Source: Bacteroidaceae bacterium (GTDB lineage Bacteria > Bacteroidota > Bacteroidia > Bacteroidales > Bacteroidaceae). Taken from it: 64,000 nt of DNA. The notes below the pieces were generated by a model. It saw only the letters and a list, made by a program, of their open reading frames with translations. It was not told the DNA's origin and did not search any database. The stretch lies in NCBI GenBank assembly GCA_017557635.1, contig JAFYYH010000016.1, forward strand, positions 62,001 through 126,000. The letters are read 5' to 3'. Within the stretch, counting starts at the first letter, position 1; every line of letters begins with the position of its first letter. Shown piece by piece: positions 1 through 9,301 of the stretch. A program made the position numbers and the translations under genes.

Positions 1-516
1 CCAAAGCAGGTAGTCGAATCCGTCTATGTCCGAAATGCTCTCTTCCTCCTGGGCTGCGGGCAGTACAGCGGCTGCGTCAGCGTGGCTGAACTCCACCCTT
101 TGAGGGGGCAGGCAGCTTTCGTCATCGCAGGCACCGTATGTGAGTGCGCCCTCGATGCTCCATCCGGTCCTTGTAATTTTAAAATTCTGATAGAATGTGA
201 CCTTCTTCTCGAAATATCGCACTCTCATGCCGAATACCGGATCGTCCACTTCGATCTCATCTCCTTTGAAAAGCAGTTTGGATACGGGTTCCAGGCCGAC
301 AAATGCGTCCAGGTTCAGCTCGGCGGATATCGGACCTCCGACGGGAAGACCGGTTGAATAGACATGCCAGCCGTCAGATATCTTCAGGTCAAAGGAGAGA
401 CGGACTGTATCGGCGGCAACCTGTTCGATGCGGTTTGTGGAAGTGACAGGTTTTGGGGCAGGACCGAAAGGCAGAGCCTGGAGGAAGGTCAATAAGATTG
501 TCAGGAATGTGGTCAT
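1..516 (-). CDS. dsbD: DsbD-type thiol:disulfide interchange protein, N-terminal part (runs off the window)
   Basis: Reading leftward from an ATG at 516, 172 codons stay open to the window edge. The product has a short hydrophobic signal segment (residues 2-16) and then the periplasmic DsbD alpha (DsbC/PF11412-like) fold, with a GWHVYSTG stretch near residue 53. A cysteine pair (YGACDDESCLPP, about residues 128-139) matches the family's redox-active region that passes reductant to periplasmic partners. The transmembrane and thioredoxin domains expected downstream lie outside the window. The gene is divergent from the peptidase starting at 610. I am confident of the family; the gene symbol assumes the missing domains are present. 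Confidence 0.8.
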   Translation of the reverse strand, partial: MTTFLTILLTFLQALPFGPAPKPVTSTNRIEQVAADTVRLSFDLKISDGWHVYSTGLPVGGPISAELNLDAFVGLEPVSKLLFKGDEIEVDDPVFGMRVRYFEKKVTFYQNFKITRTGWSIEGALTYGACDDESCLPPQRVEFSHADAAAVLPAAQEEESISDIDGFDYLLW

Positions 517-579
517 CTTTTTTTCAATGTTTGCGCGAAGTTATCAAAAATCACTTATAGGATTATAAAGAATAAATGA

Positions 580-587
580 TATATTTG
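580..587 (+). promoter_or_regulatory. Bacteroidetes -7 box (TATATTTG) for the S9 peptidase
   Basis: TATATTTG fits the TAnnTTTG consensus of the Bacteroidetes primary sigma factor. It ends 22 nt before the ATG at 610, close to the usual spacing in this window. I see no clear -33 element. Confidence 0.6.
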
Positions 588-609
588 CTTTTTAAATAAG
601 CATTAAGAA

Positions 610-2727
610 ATGAATCAGAGACGTAATGCCTTTATCGGCATAGTGCTTGCGGCAGTTGTCGTAACTGCTTTTTATCTTATGAGAGACAAGAACGAAAACA
701 GCAAGGTAAACATTGGAAAGAGTGACATCAGAGTAGAGGACGGACGTTTTACCCCTGAGGTTCTGTGGTCCATGGGACGTATCGGAGGAGTTGCAGTTTC
801 GCCCGATGCATCCAAGATTGCTTACCAGGTTTCTTATTACAGTGTGCAGGAGAATGCCAGCCATACCGTCATCTATGTGATGGATGAGAACGGTGAGAAC
901 TCACGGCTTCTGACCAAGTCAGCCAAGTCTGAGCACAGCCCGGCGTGGATTGACAACGATCATATTGCATTCCTTACGTCAAGCAAGGGCGTTCAGCAGG
1001 TTTTCAGCATGGACGCCAACGGAAAGCATCGCAAGCAACTCTCTTTCATGGATAAGGATGTGGAGGGTTTCCTCTTCTCGCCGGACATGAAGAACGTGCT
1101 CCTGATAATGAGCGTACCCAATCCTCTTGTCAAGGAGAAGCAGTATGAGGACCTGCCCAAGGCCAGCGGTATGATTGCCGATGACCTGATGTTCCGTCAT
1201 TGGGACAGTTGGGTGACATCACTTCCGCACCCGTACGTGGCTGCGTTTGACGGCGGTAAGGTGGCCGATAAGTGCGTAGACCTGCTGGACGGCGAGCCTT
1301 ATGAGAGTCCGATGCTGCCGTTCGGAGGCATTGAGCAGTTCGCATGGAGCCCCGACGGCAAGAGCGTGGCTTATACCTGCCGCAAGAAGGCCGGCGCAGA
1401 GTATACCAAGAGCACTGACTCGGACATATATCTTTATAACATAGAGAACGGCGAGACAAAGAACCTGTGCAAACTGCCGGGTACCGAGGATCTAAACATG
1501 GGTTATGACATCAATCCCAAGTTCAGCGCCGACGGTCGTTACATAGCATGGCAGAGCATGGAGCGTGACGGTTACGAGAGTGACATCAACCGTCTCTATG
1601 TGCTGGATCTGACAGACGGCAGCAAGAAGTTCGTCACCGAGAGTTTTGAAAGCAATGTTGACGATTTCATCTGGGCCGGCGACAGGAATTATTTCTATTT
1701 CATCGGCTCATGGCAGGGATGCATGTCGCTATTTTCGGCCGACCTGCAAGGTAATGTTCTGCCTATCAATACCGATGCCTGTGACTACAACTCACTGGCA
1801 CTTGGAAACAAGAACCGTCTGATAGTAACCCGTCAGTCAATGCGCTTTGCGACTGAGATTTACTCTGTTGACACAAAACGCGGACTTGCAGCCAAACTGA
1901 CCAATGAGAACGGTCATATCTATTCCCAGTTGGAGAATATAAAGGTTGAGGCTCGTGCAGTCAAGACTACCGACGGCAAGGATATGCTGACATGGGTGGT
2001 ATTCCCGCCTGACTTTGACGAGACCAAGAAATATCCTACGATACTGTTCTGTGAGGGTGGTCCCCAGAGCATGGTTTCACAGTTCTGGAGCTATCGCTGG
2101 AACTTCCGCATCATGGCTGCCCAGGGTTATATCGTAGTGGCTCCCAACCGCCGCGGCCTGCCTGGATTCGGAAAGAAATGGCTGGAGGATATCAGCGGTG
2201 ATTACGGCGGCCAGTGCATGAAGGACCTGCTGTCGGCTATCGATGATGTCAGCAAGGAGCCGTATGTGGATAAGGATCGTCTGGGTTGTGTAGGTGCAAG
2301 TTTCGGAGGCTATTCAGTATATTGGCTGGCCGGTCATCATGAGGGACGTTTCAAGTGCTTCATTGCTCATGACGGCATATTCAACCTTGAACAGCAGTAT
2401 GTTGAGACCGAGGAGATGTGGTTCCCGCAGTGGGACCTGGGCGGCCCGTACTGGGATAAGAACAAGGTGACAGAGAGCACATACGCCACATCACCGCATC
2501 TGTTTGCCGACAAGTGGGATACGCCGATACTCTGCATACACGGTGAGAAGGATTACCGCATACTCTATTCACAGGCCGTATCGGCCTTCCAGGCAGCCCG
2601 TCTGAGGGGCGTTCCGGCAGAGCTTCTGCTCTTCCCGGATGAGAACCACTGGGTTCTGAAACCGCAGAACGGCGTGCTGTGGCAGAGAACTTATTTCAAC
2701 TGGCTTGACAGATGGCTGAAAAACTGA
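610..2727 (+). CDS. S9 family prolyl-oligopeptidase-type dipeptidyl peptidase (DPP5-like)
   Basis: This 705-residue protein begins with a hydrophobic signal anchor (residues 9-24), so it should act in the periplasm. Residues ~55-420 form WD40-like beta-propeller repeats (SPDxxxxAY motifs), and the C-terminal ~260 residues form an alpha/beta hydrolase. The catalytic triad is visible: Ser564 in a GASFGG motif, Asp648 in HGEKDYR and His680 in DENHW. The spacing matches Porphyromonas-type DPP5, which removes dipeptides from peptides for asaccharolytic growth. The exact substrate preference is inferred. Its last 16 bases overlap the start of the next gene, so the two are probably co-transcribed and translationally coupled. 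Confidence 0.88.
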   Translation: MNQRRNAFIGIVLAAVVVTAFYLMRDKNENSKVNIGKSDIRVEDGRFTPEVLWSMGRIGGVAVSPDASKIAYQVSYYSVQENASHTVIYVMDENGENSRLLTKSAKSEHSPAWIDNDHIAFLTSSKGVQQVFSMDANGKHRKQLSFMDKDVEGFLFSPDMKNVLLIMSVPNPLVKEKQYEDLPKASGMIADDLMFRHWDSWVTSLPHPYVAAFDGGKVADKCVDLLDGEPYESPMLPFGGIEQFAWSPDGKSVAYTCRKKAGAEYTKSTDSDIYLYNIENGETKNLCKLPGTEDLNMGYDINPKFSADGRYIAWQSMERDGYESDINRLYVLDLTDGSKKFVTESFESNVDDFIWAGDRNYFYFIGSWQGCMSLFSADLQGNVLPINTDACDYNSLALGNKNRLIVTRQSMRFATEIYSVDTKRGLAAKLTNENGHIYSQLENIKVEARAVKTTDGKDMLTWVVFPPDFDETKKYPTILFCEGGPQSMVSQFWSYRWNFRIMAAQGYIVVAPNRRGLPGFGKKWLEDISGDYGGQCMKDLLSAIDDVSKEPYVDKDRLGCVGASFGGYSVYWLAGHHEGRFKCFIAHDGIFNLEQQYVETEEMWFPQWDLGGPYWDKNKVTESTYATSPHLFADKWDTPILCIHGEKDYRILYSQAVSAFQAARLRGVPAELLLFPDENHWVLKPQNGVLWQRTYFNWLDRWLKN

Positions 2728-3941
2728 CATACATACTGTTTTCGATTCCCGGACTCACCATTATAGTCTGTGCAATCATTCTGATCCTGAGGGGCAAATG
2801 TTCTCCCAGAATAACCAGGTCTATGAGCGCTATGCTGATAGTGGTGGCAATCAGTATGCTTTCTTACGCTCAGTTTTACAACCAAGAGCTGGCATCAAGA
2901 TATTCATGGGGATTTGATTTCCTGTACTGCCTGATCACTCCGTTCTGTGCTCCGCTCTATTATGTGGCTATCAACTGCCTGACTGACATCAAGCGCCGTC
3001 CGGCTTTGAACGTAGCGATGTTCCTGCCGGCCGTCATATACGCTGTGCTGCTTATTTCGGCACAGATACTGATGAACAGCGAAGAGCGTCACGCCTACAT
3101 CTGTAATGAGATACTTGGACGTAACATACAGATTGAGTCATCGGTGGCATACACCTGGATGGTTCTGGTGGGTAAGAAGATTTTCAGCGTGTTCATGCCT
3201 GCTCAGGGTATTCTGGTTATGATTTACGGAGAGTTCCGTCTTAATACCTACACCCGTATGCTGGAGGATTACAGCTCGTCATATGTGTCGGGTAAGTCAA
3301 TCAAGATGCGCGGCATACATGTCCTGACAATTCTTGTTGTGGCGACCGGACTTGTAATGTCTTCAATACCGATTCCTGAGAGTTCCGATCATCTGCTGCT
3401 GGTAACGGTTGCTGTTGTAGGTCAGGTGGTAATGGTATCGCTGATTGTTTCCTACATCATGAAACTGGAGTATTCGGCCGAGGAGATTAAGGAGGTCATA
3501 GATGAGCCTGTAGTTTCAGTTCAACCTATTGTAAGAGCCCGTCCGACAGTTGTTGACCATGTCGCTTCGCCTGTAACTGTTGTAAAAAGGGAGGAACCTG
3601 TGCCGTCTACGCTTATGGAGAGGATTGAATACGCAATGCGCAAAGACAATCTTTTCCTGCAGCCTGACCTGTCACTGATGACATTGTGTGAAAAGGTGGG
3701 TACAAACCGTACATATGTCTCTAAGGCAATCAAGGATGCCAAGGGATGCAACTTCCCGGATTATGTGAACCGTTTCAGACTTGATTATGCGTTGGCGCTG
3801 ATGAAGGCTACCCCCAAGGATGATATCGTTATCCAGAATATCGCAATGCAGTGCGGGTGCGGTTCGATTCAGACTTTCTACCGATACTTCAAACTGTTCT
3901 ACAACGAGACGCCGACTCAATGGATTGAGAAAAACAAATAA
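2712..3941 (+). CDS. Membrane-anchored AraC-family transcriptional regulator
   Basis: A 409-residue protein. About seven hydrophobic segments occupy residues 5-250, followed by a short variable linker and a C-terminal AraC-type double helix-turn-helix (about 305-405; the second motif contains GCGSIQTFYRYFK and then PTQW). Such proteins sense a membrane or extracytoplasmic cue and act on DNA while tethered. Its ATG lies inside the 3' end of the DPP5-like peptidase gene (16-nt overlap in another frame). That suggests coupled expression and perhaps control linked to peptide metabolism; this last point is inference. Transcription ends in the strong hairpin at 3941. Confidence 0.85.
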   Translation: MAEKLTYILFSIPGLTIIVCAIILILRGKCSPRITRSMSAMLIVVAISMLSYAQFYNQELASRYSWGFDFLYCLITPFCAPLYYVAINCLTDIKRRPALNVAMFLPAVIYAVLLISAQILMNSEERHAYICNEILGRNIQIESSVAYTWMVLVGKKIFSVFMPAQGILVMIYGEFRLNTYTRMLEDYSSSYVSGKSIKMRGIHVLTILVVATGLVMSSIPIPESSDHLLLVTVAVVGQVVMVSLIVSYIMKLEYSAEEIKEVIDEPVVSVQPIVRARPTVVDHVASPVTVVKREEPVPSTLMERIEYAMRKDNLFLQPDLSLMTLCEKVGTNRTYVSKAIKDAKGCNFPDYVNRFRLDYALALMKATPKDDIVIQNIAMQCGCGSIQTFYRYFKLFYNETPTQWIEKNK

Positions 3942-3973
3942 AAAAAGGCTTCGCAATCAGCGGAGCCTTTTTT
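3941..3973. terminator. Bidirectional intrinsic terminator between convergent genes
   Basis: A run of six A, a 14-bp stem (AAAAAAGGCT plus four more pairs including one G-T) with loop AATCA, and a run of six T. It starts at the last base of the AraC stop codon and ends 2 nt before the yidC stop codon, so it can serve both strands. Confidence 0.88.
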
Positions 3974-3975
3974 GT

Positions 3976-5877
3976 TTATCTCTTCTGTTGTTGCTGTTTC
4001 TGCAATCTTTCCTGTTCTTTCTGGAGAGCTTCCAGACGGGCCATCATACTGTTGCCGCCGGACTTACGCTTGTTGGGATCGTTGCGGCTGGCTTCATAAT
4101 CGGCTTCAAGTTTGGCCAGGATGGCTTTGTCATCGGTTGAACGGCGCAGCCATATCATGGTGATGATACCTACCAGACCGGATATGAAGTAGTAGTAGCA
4201 CAGACCTGATGAGTAGTTGTTGAATGAGAAGAAGAATATTACCGGCATGAGATACATGGTCCAGCGCATCATCTTCATTGTGTCCTCCTGTCCGGGAACG
4301 GTCTGCTGCTGTTGCATTGAGTAGATGGTGTTGATGACGTTGGTTACGCAGAACAACAGGCAGAATATACTAAGGTGGTTACCTATAAGAGGTATGTTGG
4401 TGCCCCAGCTGATGAGGTCATCGAAACCGGTAAGGTCAGTTGCCCAGAGGAAACTCTGCTGACGCAGCTCGATTGCGTTGGGTACAAAGAAGAAGAACGC
4501 CATCCAGACAGGCATCTGTACCAGTGAAGGCAGGCAGCCGCCCATGGGGCTTACGCCGTACTTGCTGTACACAGCCATGGTTTCCTGCTGCTTCTTCATT
4601 GCATCCTCGGGTTTGGGATACTTGGCGTTAACCTCATCGATATAGGGCTTGAGAGCGCGTGTCTTGGCTGATGACATATAACTCTTGACCTGTGCGGGGA
4701 ATACCAGTGCCTTGACGATAAGAGTCATGAGCAGGATTACCAGGCCCATGTTCAGGTTCCACTTTGAAAGCAGGTTGAACAGAGGTATGATGAGGAAACG
4801 GTTAACCTCGCGAACTACAGGCCATCCGAGGTCGATAACGCGGTTGAGGCGAACCTTCTGGTCTCCGTGAGCCAGTTTGCTGTTCTGCTTGAGGATCTTG
4901 TAGTCGTTGGGTCCGAAGTAGAACTGGAACTTGGTGGGCTGGTTTCCTTCGGGGTCAAAACCGACGTTGGTCTTGGCCATGAGTTTCTTCATGTAGCCCA
5001 GTCCCTTGACGTATGAAACTCCTGACAGTTCAGTGTTCTCGGCGTATGTATCGGACGCAATCATTATGCATGAGAAGAACTGGTTCTTGTATGCAACCCA
5101 GTCAAGACGCTCCTCGACGGTCTTGTCGGTGGGCTTGCCGGTGGTCTTGCTTGTCTTGGTTGAGGCGGGTGCCACGTTCATCACCTTGGACTTTATCTTG
5201 TCGGCACGCTTGTAGGTGAGGGTGGTGTAACGCTGCTCGAACTCAAATCCCTTCTCCTGCTGGCGCAGGTTCTGTATCCAGTCAACTGCAAGTGTCTTGA
5301 GGTTGGATGAGAAGAAGTTCTCCATGCCGTTTGCCTTGATGTCAAGGTTGAGCATGTAGCTCTCAGGAATCAGAGTGTAGATGAAATCCAGGTGACCGTA
5401 ACCGTTGGTGTTCAGACGCATGATAACGGAATTCTCTCCGTTGTAAACGGTCTGGAAATAGAGGTTGCGGCTCTGTATGTTCTGGTTCTTTCCGTCTATC
5501 TTGAAGTTGAGGCTTATCTCGTTCTCTCCAAAGAGTGTCACATGCTGACCTATCTGGTCATTGTAGTTGCTCAACGATGCAAAGCATGGTGTGGCACCTT
5601 TTGATGTGATGCCTACTTTGAGAAGTCCGTTGTCAAGTACCACAAGATCCTCCTTGCCGTTCATGGCGGGGAAAAGAGGAGAGAGTGAATCCTGCTGTGT
5701 GGTGATCACGATGGTAGCCTCTTCGGCTATATCCTGAGCGTTCCTGGCGGAGTCAATCTTCTGCTCGTACTGTGCTTTGGCTGGTGCATTTTTCTTCTGG
5801 CTGTTACCGGACCACAGCAACATGACTGCCAGAAGGAGGCTTATGACGATAATGCCTATAAATGTTCTTCTATCCAC
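3976..5877 (-). CDS. yidC: YidC membrane protein insertase
   Basis: This 633-residue protein matches the long Gram-negative YidC layout: an N-terminal anchor (residues 5-23), a large periplasmic beta-supersandwich domain (about 60-350), and a conserved five-helix insertase core (about 355-585) with the characteristic NLLSKWNLNMGLVILLMTL region. It ends in a very basic, glutamine-rich tail (KRKSGG... to the end) that probably contacts ribosomes. It inserts and folds inner-membrane proteins, alone or with SecYEG. A -7 box on the same strand ends 30 nt upstream of the ATG. It converges with the AraC regulator and shares its terminator. Confidence 0.95.
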   Translation of the reverse strand: MDRRTFIGIIVISLLLAVMLLWSGNSQKKNAPAKAQYEQKIDSARNAQDIAEEATIVITTQQDSLSPLFPAMNGKEDLVVLDNGLLKVGITSKGATPCFASLSNYNDQIGQHVTLFGENEISLNFKIDGKNQNIQSRNLYFQTVYNGENSVIMRLNTNGYGHLDFIYTLIPESYMLNLDIKANGMENFFSSNLKTLAVDWIQNLRQQEKGFEFEQRYTTLTYKRADKIKSKVMNVAPASTKTSKTTGKPTDKTVEERLDWVAYKNQFFSCIMIASDTYAENTELSGVSYVKGLGYMKKLMAKTNVGFDPEGNQPTKFQFYFGPNDYKILKQNSKLAHGDQKVRLNRVIDLGWPVVREVNRFLIIPLFNLLSKWNLNMGLVILLMTLIVKALVFPAQVKSYMSSAKTRALKPYIDEVNAKYPKPEDAMKKQQETMAVYSKYGVSPMGGCLPSLVQMPVWMAFFFFVPNAIELRQQSFLWATDLTGFDDLISWGTNIPLIGNHLSIFCLLFCVTNVINTIYSMQQQQTVPGQEDTMKMMRWTMYLMPVIFFFSFNNYSSGLCYYYFISGLVGIITMIWLRRSTDDKAILAKLEADYEASRNDPNKRKSGGNSMMARLEALQKEQERLQKQQQQKR

Positions 5878-5907
5878 TTTAAAATGTTATTATTTGTTCA
5901 CGGACTG

Positions 5908-5915
5908 CGAAATTA
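5908..5915 (-). promoter_or_regulatory. -7 box (TAATTTCG) for yidC
   Basis: On the minus strand TAATTTCG fits the TAnnTTYG pattern used in this window; it ends 30 nt upstream of the yidC start. Confidence 0.45.
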
Positions 5916-5970
5916 CACAAAAAAGAGACACCATATTATACGTGTGTGAAGATATGATGGGTTTTTATTG

Positions 5971-5978
5971 TATTTTTG
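5971..5978 (+). promoter_or_regulatory. -7 box (TATTTTTG) very close to the DUF3078 gene start
   Basis: A consensus TATTTTTG ends only 8 nt before the ATG at 5987. Transcription would start almost at the start codon, implying a leaderless or nearly leaderless mRNA. Confidence 0.6.
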
Positions 5979-5986
5979 CACTTGTC

Positions 5987-7348
5987 ATGATGCGAAAACT
6001 TACATCCTTCTGTATCGCGGTTATCGCCTTACTGGCATTGCCTATTGATGTTGCCGCTCAGCAAAGCCGGGATTCACTACGCCGGATTCTGCCTGACACT
6101 ATCGTTGTCAACAGGCTGAGAGCGCGTCTGGATACCATGTCTATCCAGTACGAGAATACCGAGATGGACGTTACGTTTGATGACATATCGGACAATCCCT
6201 TGTATTTCAGACTGTTCATGCCGCTGGTTCTGTACCGTTCGGCCGTATCGGAAGCAATCTCACCGTCAGATGAGGGGAATGCCGACAATGACAGCCTGCT
6301 TCCCTTGAAACCTTTGGACATAGGTTATGACAATACTCTGGCCAGGATGATTGATGAGGCGCTTGTCAGGATCTACCTGGAGCACCCTGAACTGGTTAAG
6401 ATGACCGAAGCCGAACTCATGGATGTGCCTACGGTGATACCTATCTCTGAGGATATGGTCAGGGGAATCCAGTTTAATGATAACAGAGGCGGTTATGAAC
6501 CTGCATCAGTAAGTCCTGAGAGGGTTCGTTCAAGACTCCGCTATTGGAAGACATTCGGCAATTTCCAGGGCAAGTATACTCAGAGCTACTATTCGGACAA
6601 CTGGTATAAGGGCGGTGAGAGCAACCACTCAATCCTGGGTCAGATCAATCTGGAGGCCGATTATGCCAAGAACCATACCACTTTCGACAACAAGCTGGAA
6701 CTGAAGCTGGGTTACTATAATACATCACAGGTTAACGGCAGGAGCTCTTTCCGTACCAATGAGGACCTTATCCGTTTTACTTCGAAATATGGACTGAAGG
6801 CCTTTGACAACTGGTATTATTCGGCCCAGTTCCAGGGATATACGCAGTTTGCCCCGGTTTGGGACACTAAGGATCCTACTAAGCTGAAATCCAGATTCAT
6901 GGCTCCGGCATACGGTAACCTCTCCATCGGTCTGGATTACAAACCCAAGTTCAAGAAGAAGGGAATCACGCTTTCCGTACTGGTTTCACCTCTGTCATAT
7001 AACTGCAAATATTCGGCTGTGGACAGCATTGCCACAAGCTTCGGTATTGAGGCGGGTAAGCAGATCAAGCACAGTTTCGGTTCCCGGTTTGACGGAAACC
7101 TTAAGTGGACTTTCCTTGAGGACTTTACCTGGACCAACAAGACACAGTTCTATACTACATATGAGAGTACTGAAATCAACTTTGAGAATACCATTGATTA
7201 CAGACTTTCAAAGTATCTGTCGCTGCAGTTCTTCTGCCACTGGCGTTTTGACGACAGCGTAAAGCGCAAAAAGGATAAGGACGGTAACCTGATGGGTTAC
7301 GGTCAGTTCAAGGAATTTCTTACCCTTAACTTCAATTACGCCTGGTGA
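5987..7348 (+). CDS. DUF3078 domain outer-membrane beta-barrel-like protein
   Basis: A 453-residue protein with a signal peptide ending near QAQQS-like residues (ALPIDVAAQQ, about 26). A charged linker follows to about residue 180. The C-terminal ~270 residues are rich in aromatic, alternating strands (for example NWYKGGESNH, YYNTSQVNGRSSF), the pattern of Bacteroidetes DUF3078 proteins, which are predicted to sit in the outer membrane. Its function is unknown. Two adjacent ATGs (5987, 5990) could start translation; an open frame extending further upstream is rejected because the promoter box lies inside it. It is divergent from yidC. Confidence 0.75.
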   Translation: MMRKLTSFCIAVIALLALPIDVAAQQSRDSLRRILPDTIVVNRLRARLDTMSIQYENTEMDVTFDDISDNPLYFRLFMPLVLYRSAVSEAISPSDEGNADNDSLLPLKPLDIGYDNTLARMIDEALVRIYLEHPELVKMTEAELMDVPTVIPISEDMVRGIQFNDNRGGYEPASVSPERVRSRLRYWKTFGNFQGKYTQSYYSDNWYKGGESNHSILGQINLEADYAKNHTTFDNKLELKLGYYNTSQVNGRSSFRTNEDLIRFTSKYGLKAFDNWYYSAQFQGYTQFAPVWDTKDPTKLKSRFMAPAYGNLSIGLDYKPKFKKKGITLSVLVSPLSYNCKYSAVDSIATSFGIEAGKQIKHSFGSRFDGNLKWTFLEDFTWTNKTQFYTTYESTEINFENTIDYRLSKYLSLQFFCHWRFDDSVKRKKDKDGNLMGYGQFKEFLTLNFNYAW

Positions 7349-7391
7349 TTTTTAGCTTCTTTTTGGCGCTTATTCCATTGGCTTTCGGTCA

Positions 7392-7406
7392 TAATGGACC
7401 CCATTA
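7392..7406. terminator. Weak hairpin between convergent genes
   Basis: A 6-bp perfect stem (TAATGG/CCATTA) with a 3-nt loop lies between the convergent ends at 7348 and 7454. Looser complementarity also exists between TTTTTGGCGCTTA (about 7363-7375) and TAAGCCAAAAA (about 7441-7452). It may end both transcripts, but no strong T run follows the stem. Confidence 0.35.
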
Positions 7407-7453
7407 CTCCCTTCAAGCTAATTAAATCATCATCCAAAAATAAGCCAAAAATA

Positions 7454-8326
7454 TCAGTGGGAGGATCTTTTGCGCTCCTTCATAATCTCTGAGCGGCGTT
7501 TGAAAGGTGAATCCGGTTCCCGTGCCATGTACCAGTATTCCATATGGTCTGTGGTAATGGGGAAGAGTCGTGTCAGTACCAGCAGCAGTTTGCTGGTGAA
7601 TGTGAGTGTGGCACGGCGTGAACGACGGCGGATATGGTTGAGCATGATCTCGGCCACACGTTCGGATGTCATCATTTTTCCTTCCTCGCGAGGGGTGTCG
7701 CCCTGCTGGCTTCCATCGGCCATGAGAGCGGTCTTGCGTATGTTGGAGGCGGTGAATCCGGGGGCGTATATCATAACGTGGAGTCCGTCATAGAGGTGCT
7801 CGGAACGCAGGGTGTCCAGGAATCCGTTGATTGCGAACTTGGATGCCGAATATCCGGTGCGGCCGGGCAGACCCTTGTAACCTGCGGTGGATATCACTCC
7901 CACCACTGAGCCTTTTGTGTCCAGAAGGTAGGGCAGAGCATATTTGGTGCAATAAACCGTTCCCCAGAAATTGACATCCATAAGGCGGTGTATCACGCTC
8001 AGGTCCAGGTCTTTGAACATGGCGCGCATGGAGATTCCCGCATTGTTTATCAGGATGTCAATGCGTCCGAATCTTTCAACCGTCTTGTCGATGAGATTGC
8101 GGCAATCGGCCTCGATGGAGACATCGGTCCTTATGCTTATTACTTCGGTGTATTGGGAGAGTCCTTTCTGGAGTTCTTCCAGTTTGTCCACTGAGCGGGC
8201 GGCAAGTACTACTTTGGCTTGGTATTTTGCAAGCAAGGTGGCAGTGGCAAGACCTATACCGGAACTTGCGCCTGTGACAATGGCTACTTTGTCCTTGAAA
8301 TAGCGTTGGTTGTTCATCAGGTTCAT
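7454..8326 (-). CDS. Short-chain dehydrogenase/reductase (SDR) family oxidoreductase
   Basis: A 290-residue classical SDR. The Rossmann dinucleotide motif TGASSGIG lies near residues 18-25, NNAG near 93-96, and the catalytic YSASK motif near 158-162 follows the expected upstream serine (ISTAG). It should oxidise or reduce a hydroxyl/keto group with NAD(P)(H); the substrate cannot be told from the sequence. A C-terminal extension of about 60 basic residues ending KERKRSSH resembles membrane-associated SDRs acting on lipids. Two starts are possible, 8326 or 8317 (Met4). It is divergent from purU. Confidence 0.82.
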   Translation of the reverse strand: MNLMNNQRYFKDKVAIVTGASSGIGLATATLLAKYQAKVVLAARSVDKLEELQKGLSQYTEVISIRTDVSIEADCRNLIDKTVERFGRIDILINNAGISMRAMFKDLDLSVIHRLMDVNFWGTVYCTKYALPYLLDTKGSVVGVISTAGYKGLPGRTGYSASKFAINGFLDTLRSEHLYDGLHVMIYAPGFTASNIRKTALMADGSQQGDTPREEGKMMTSERVAEIMLNHIRRRSRRATLTFTSKLLLVLTRLFPITTDHMEYWYMAREPDSPFKRRSEIMKERKRSSH

Positions 8327-8420
8327 CTAAAATTTCAGTAAAGATAAATCGTTTTTCATGAATTGGTGCCTTTAAATATGTTTTCGTAGCCATAATGCGC
8401 ATAAATTGCGCCATTTTGTG

Positions 8421-8428
8421 TATTTTCG
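8421..8428 (+). promoter_or_regulatory. -7 box (TATTTTCG) for purU
   Basis: TATTTTCG followed by GCG ends 21 nt before the purU ATG, the modal spacing in this window. Confidence 0.5.
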
Positions 8429-8449
8429 CGCCTTGAAAAACAAAATACA

Positions 8450-9301
8450 ATGACCGTAACACTTCTTTTGCACTGCCCCGACAGACCGGGAATCATTGCA
8501 GACATTACCAATTTCATCACTGAAAACCGCGGAAACGTAGTTTATCTGGCGCAGTTCGTGGATCACGTGGAGAACGTGTTCAACATGCGTATTGAATGGA
8601 ATATTGACGAGTTCCTGATACCTAAGGACAAGATTGCGGATTATTTCGGTACACTCTATGCCAAGAAGTATGACATGAATTTCCGTCTCTACTTCAGTGA
8701 CAAGCAGCCGCGCATGGCAATCTTCGTATCCAAGATGTCACACTGTCTGTTTGACCTGCTGGCACGTTACAGCGCAGGGGAGTGGAACGTGGAGATTCCG
8801 CTGATTATCAGCAACCATCCCGATATGAAACACGTGGCCGATATGTTCGGCATTCCGTATTATGTGTTCCCCATCACAAAGGAGAACAAGCTGGAGCAGG
8901 AGACTGCCATGCTTGACCTGCTGAAGGAGAATAACATTGATTTCATTGTTCTGGCACGTTACATGCAGATAATCGGTGACCGTATGATTGCCGCTTATCC
9001 CAACAAGATAATCAACATCCATCATTCGTTCCTGCCTGCTTTCGTGGGCGCCAAGCCTTATCAGGCTGCGTTTGACCGCGGTGTGAAGATTATCGGTGCA
9101 ACCAGTCACTACGTTACCGCCGAGCTTGATGCCGGTCCTATCATCTGCCAGGATGTGGTTCGCATATCACACAAGGACATGCCCAAGGATCTGGTCAACA
9201 AGGGCAAGGACCTGGAGAAGATAGTTCTTTCGCACGCAGTGCAAAAGCACATAGAACACAAGATTCTGGTTTACAAGAACAAAACGGTGGTCTTCAGTTG
9301 A
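8450..9301 (+). CDS. purU: Formyltetrahydrofolate deformylase
   Basis: A 283-residue protein with an N-terminal ACT regulatory domain (about residues 1-80, opening VTLLLHCPDRPGII) and a formyltransferase-fold catalytic domain. The latter carries the hallmark INIHHSFLPAF (about 189-199), SHYV and the ELDAGPII segment with the catalytic Asp. It hydrolyses 10-formyl-THF to THF and formate, balancing one-carbon pools and supplying formate for purine synthesis. The length is typical. Its last 8 bases overlap the 3' end of convergent uvrB. Confidence 0.95.
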   Translation: MTVTLLLHCPDRPGIIADITNFITENRGNVVYLAQFVDHVENVFNMRIEWNIDEFLIPKDKIADYFGTLYAKKYDMNFRLYFSDKQPRMAIFVSKMSHCLFDLLARYSAGEWNVEIPLIISNHPDMKHVADMFGIPYYVFPITKENKLEQETAMLDLLKENNIDFIVLARYMQIIGDRMIAAYPNKIINIHHSFLPAFVGAKPYQAAFDRGVKIIGATSHYVTAELDAGPIICQDVVRISHKDMPKDLVNKGKDLEKIVLSHAVQKHIEHKILVYKNKTVVFS

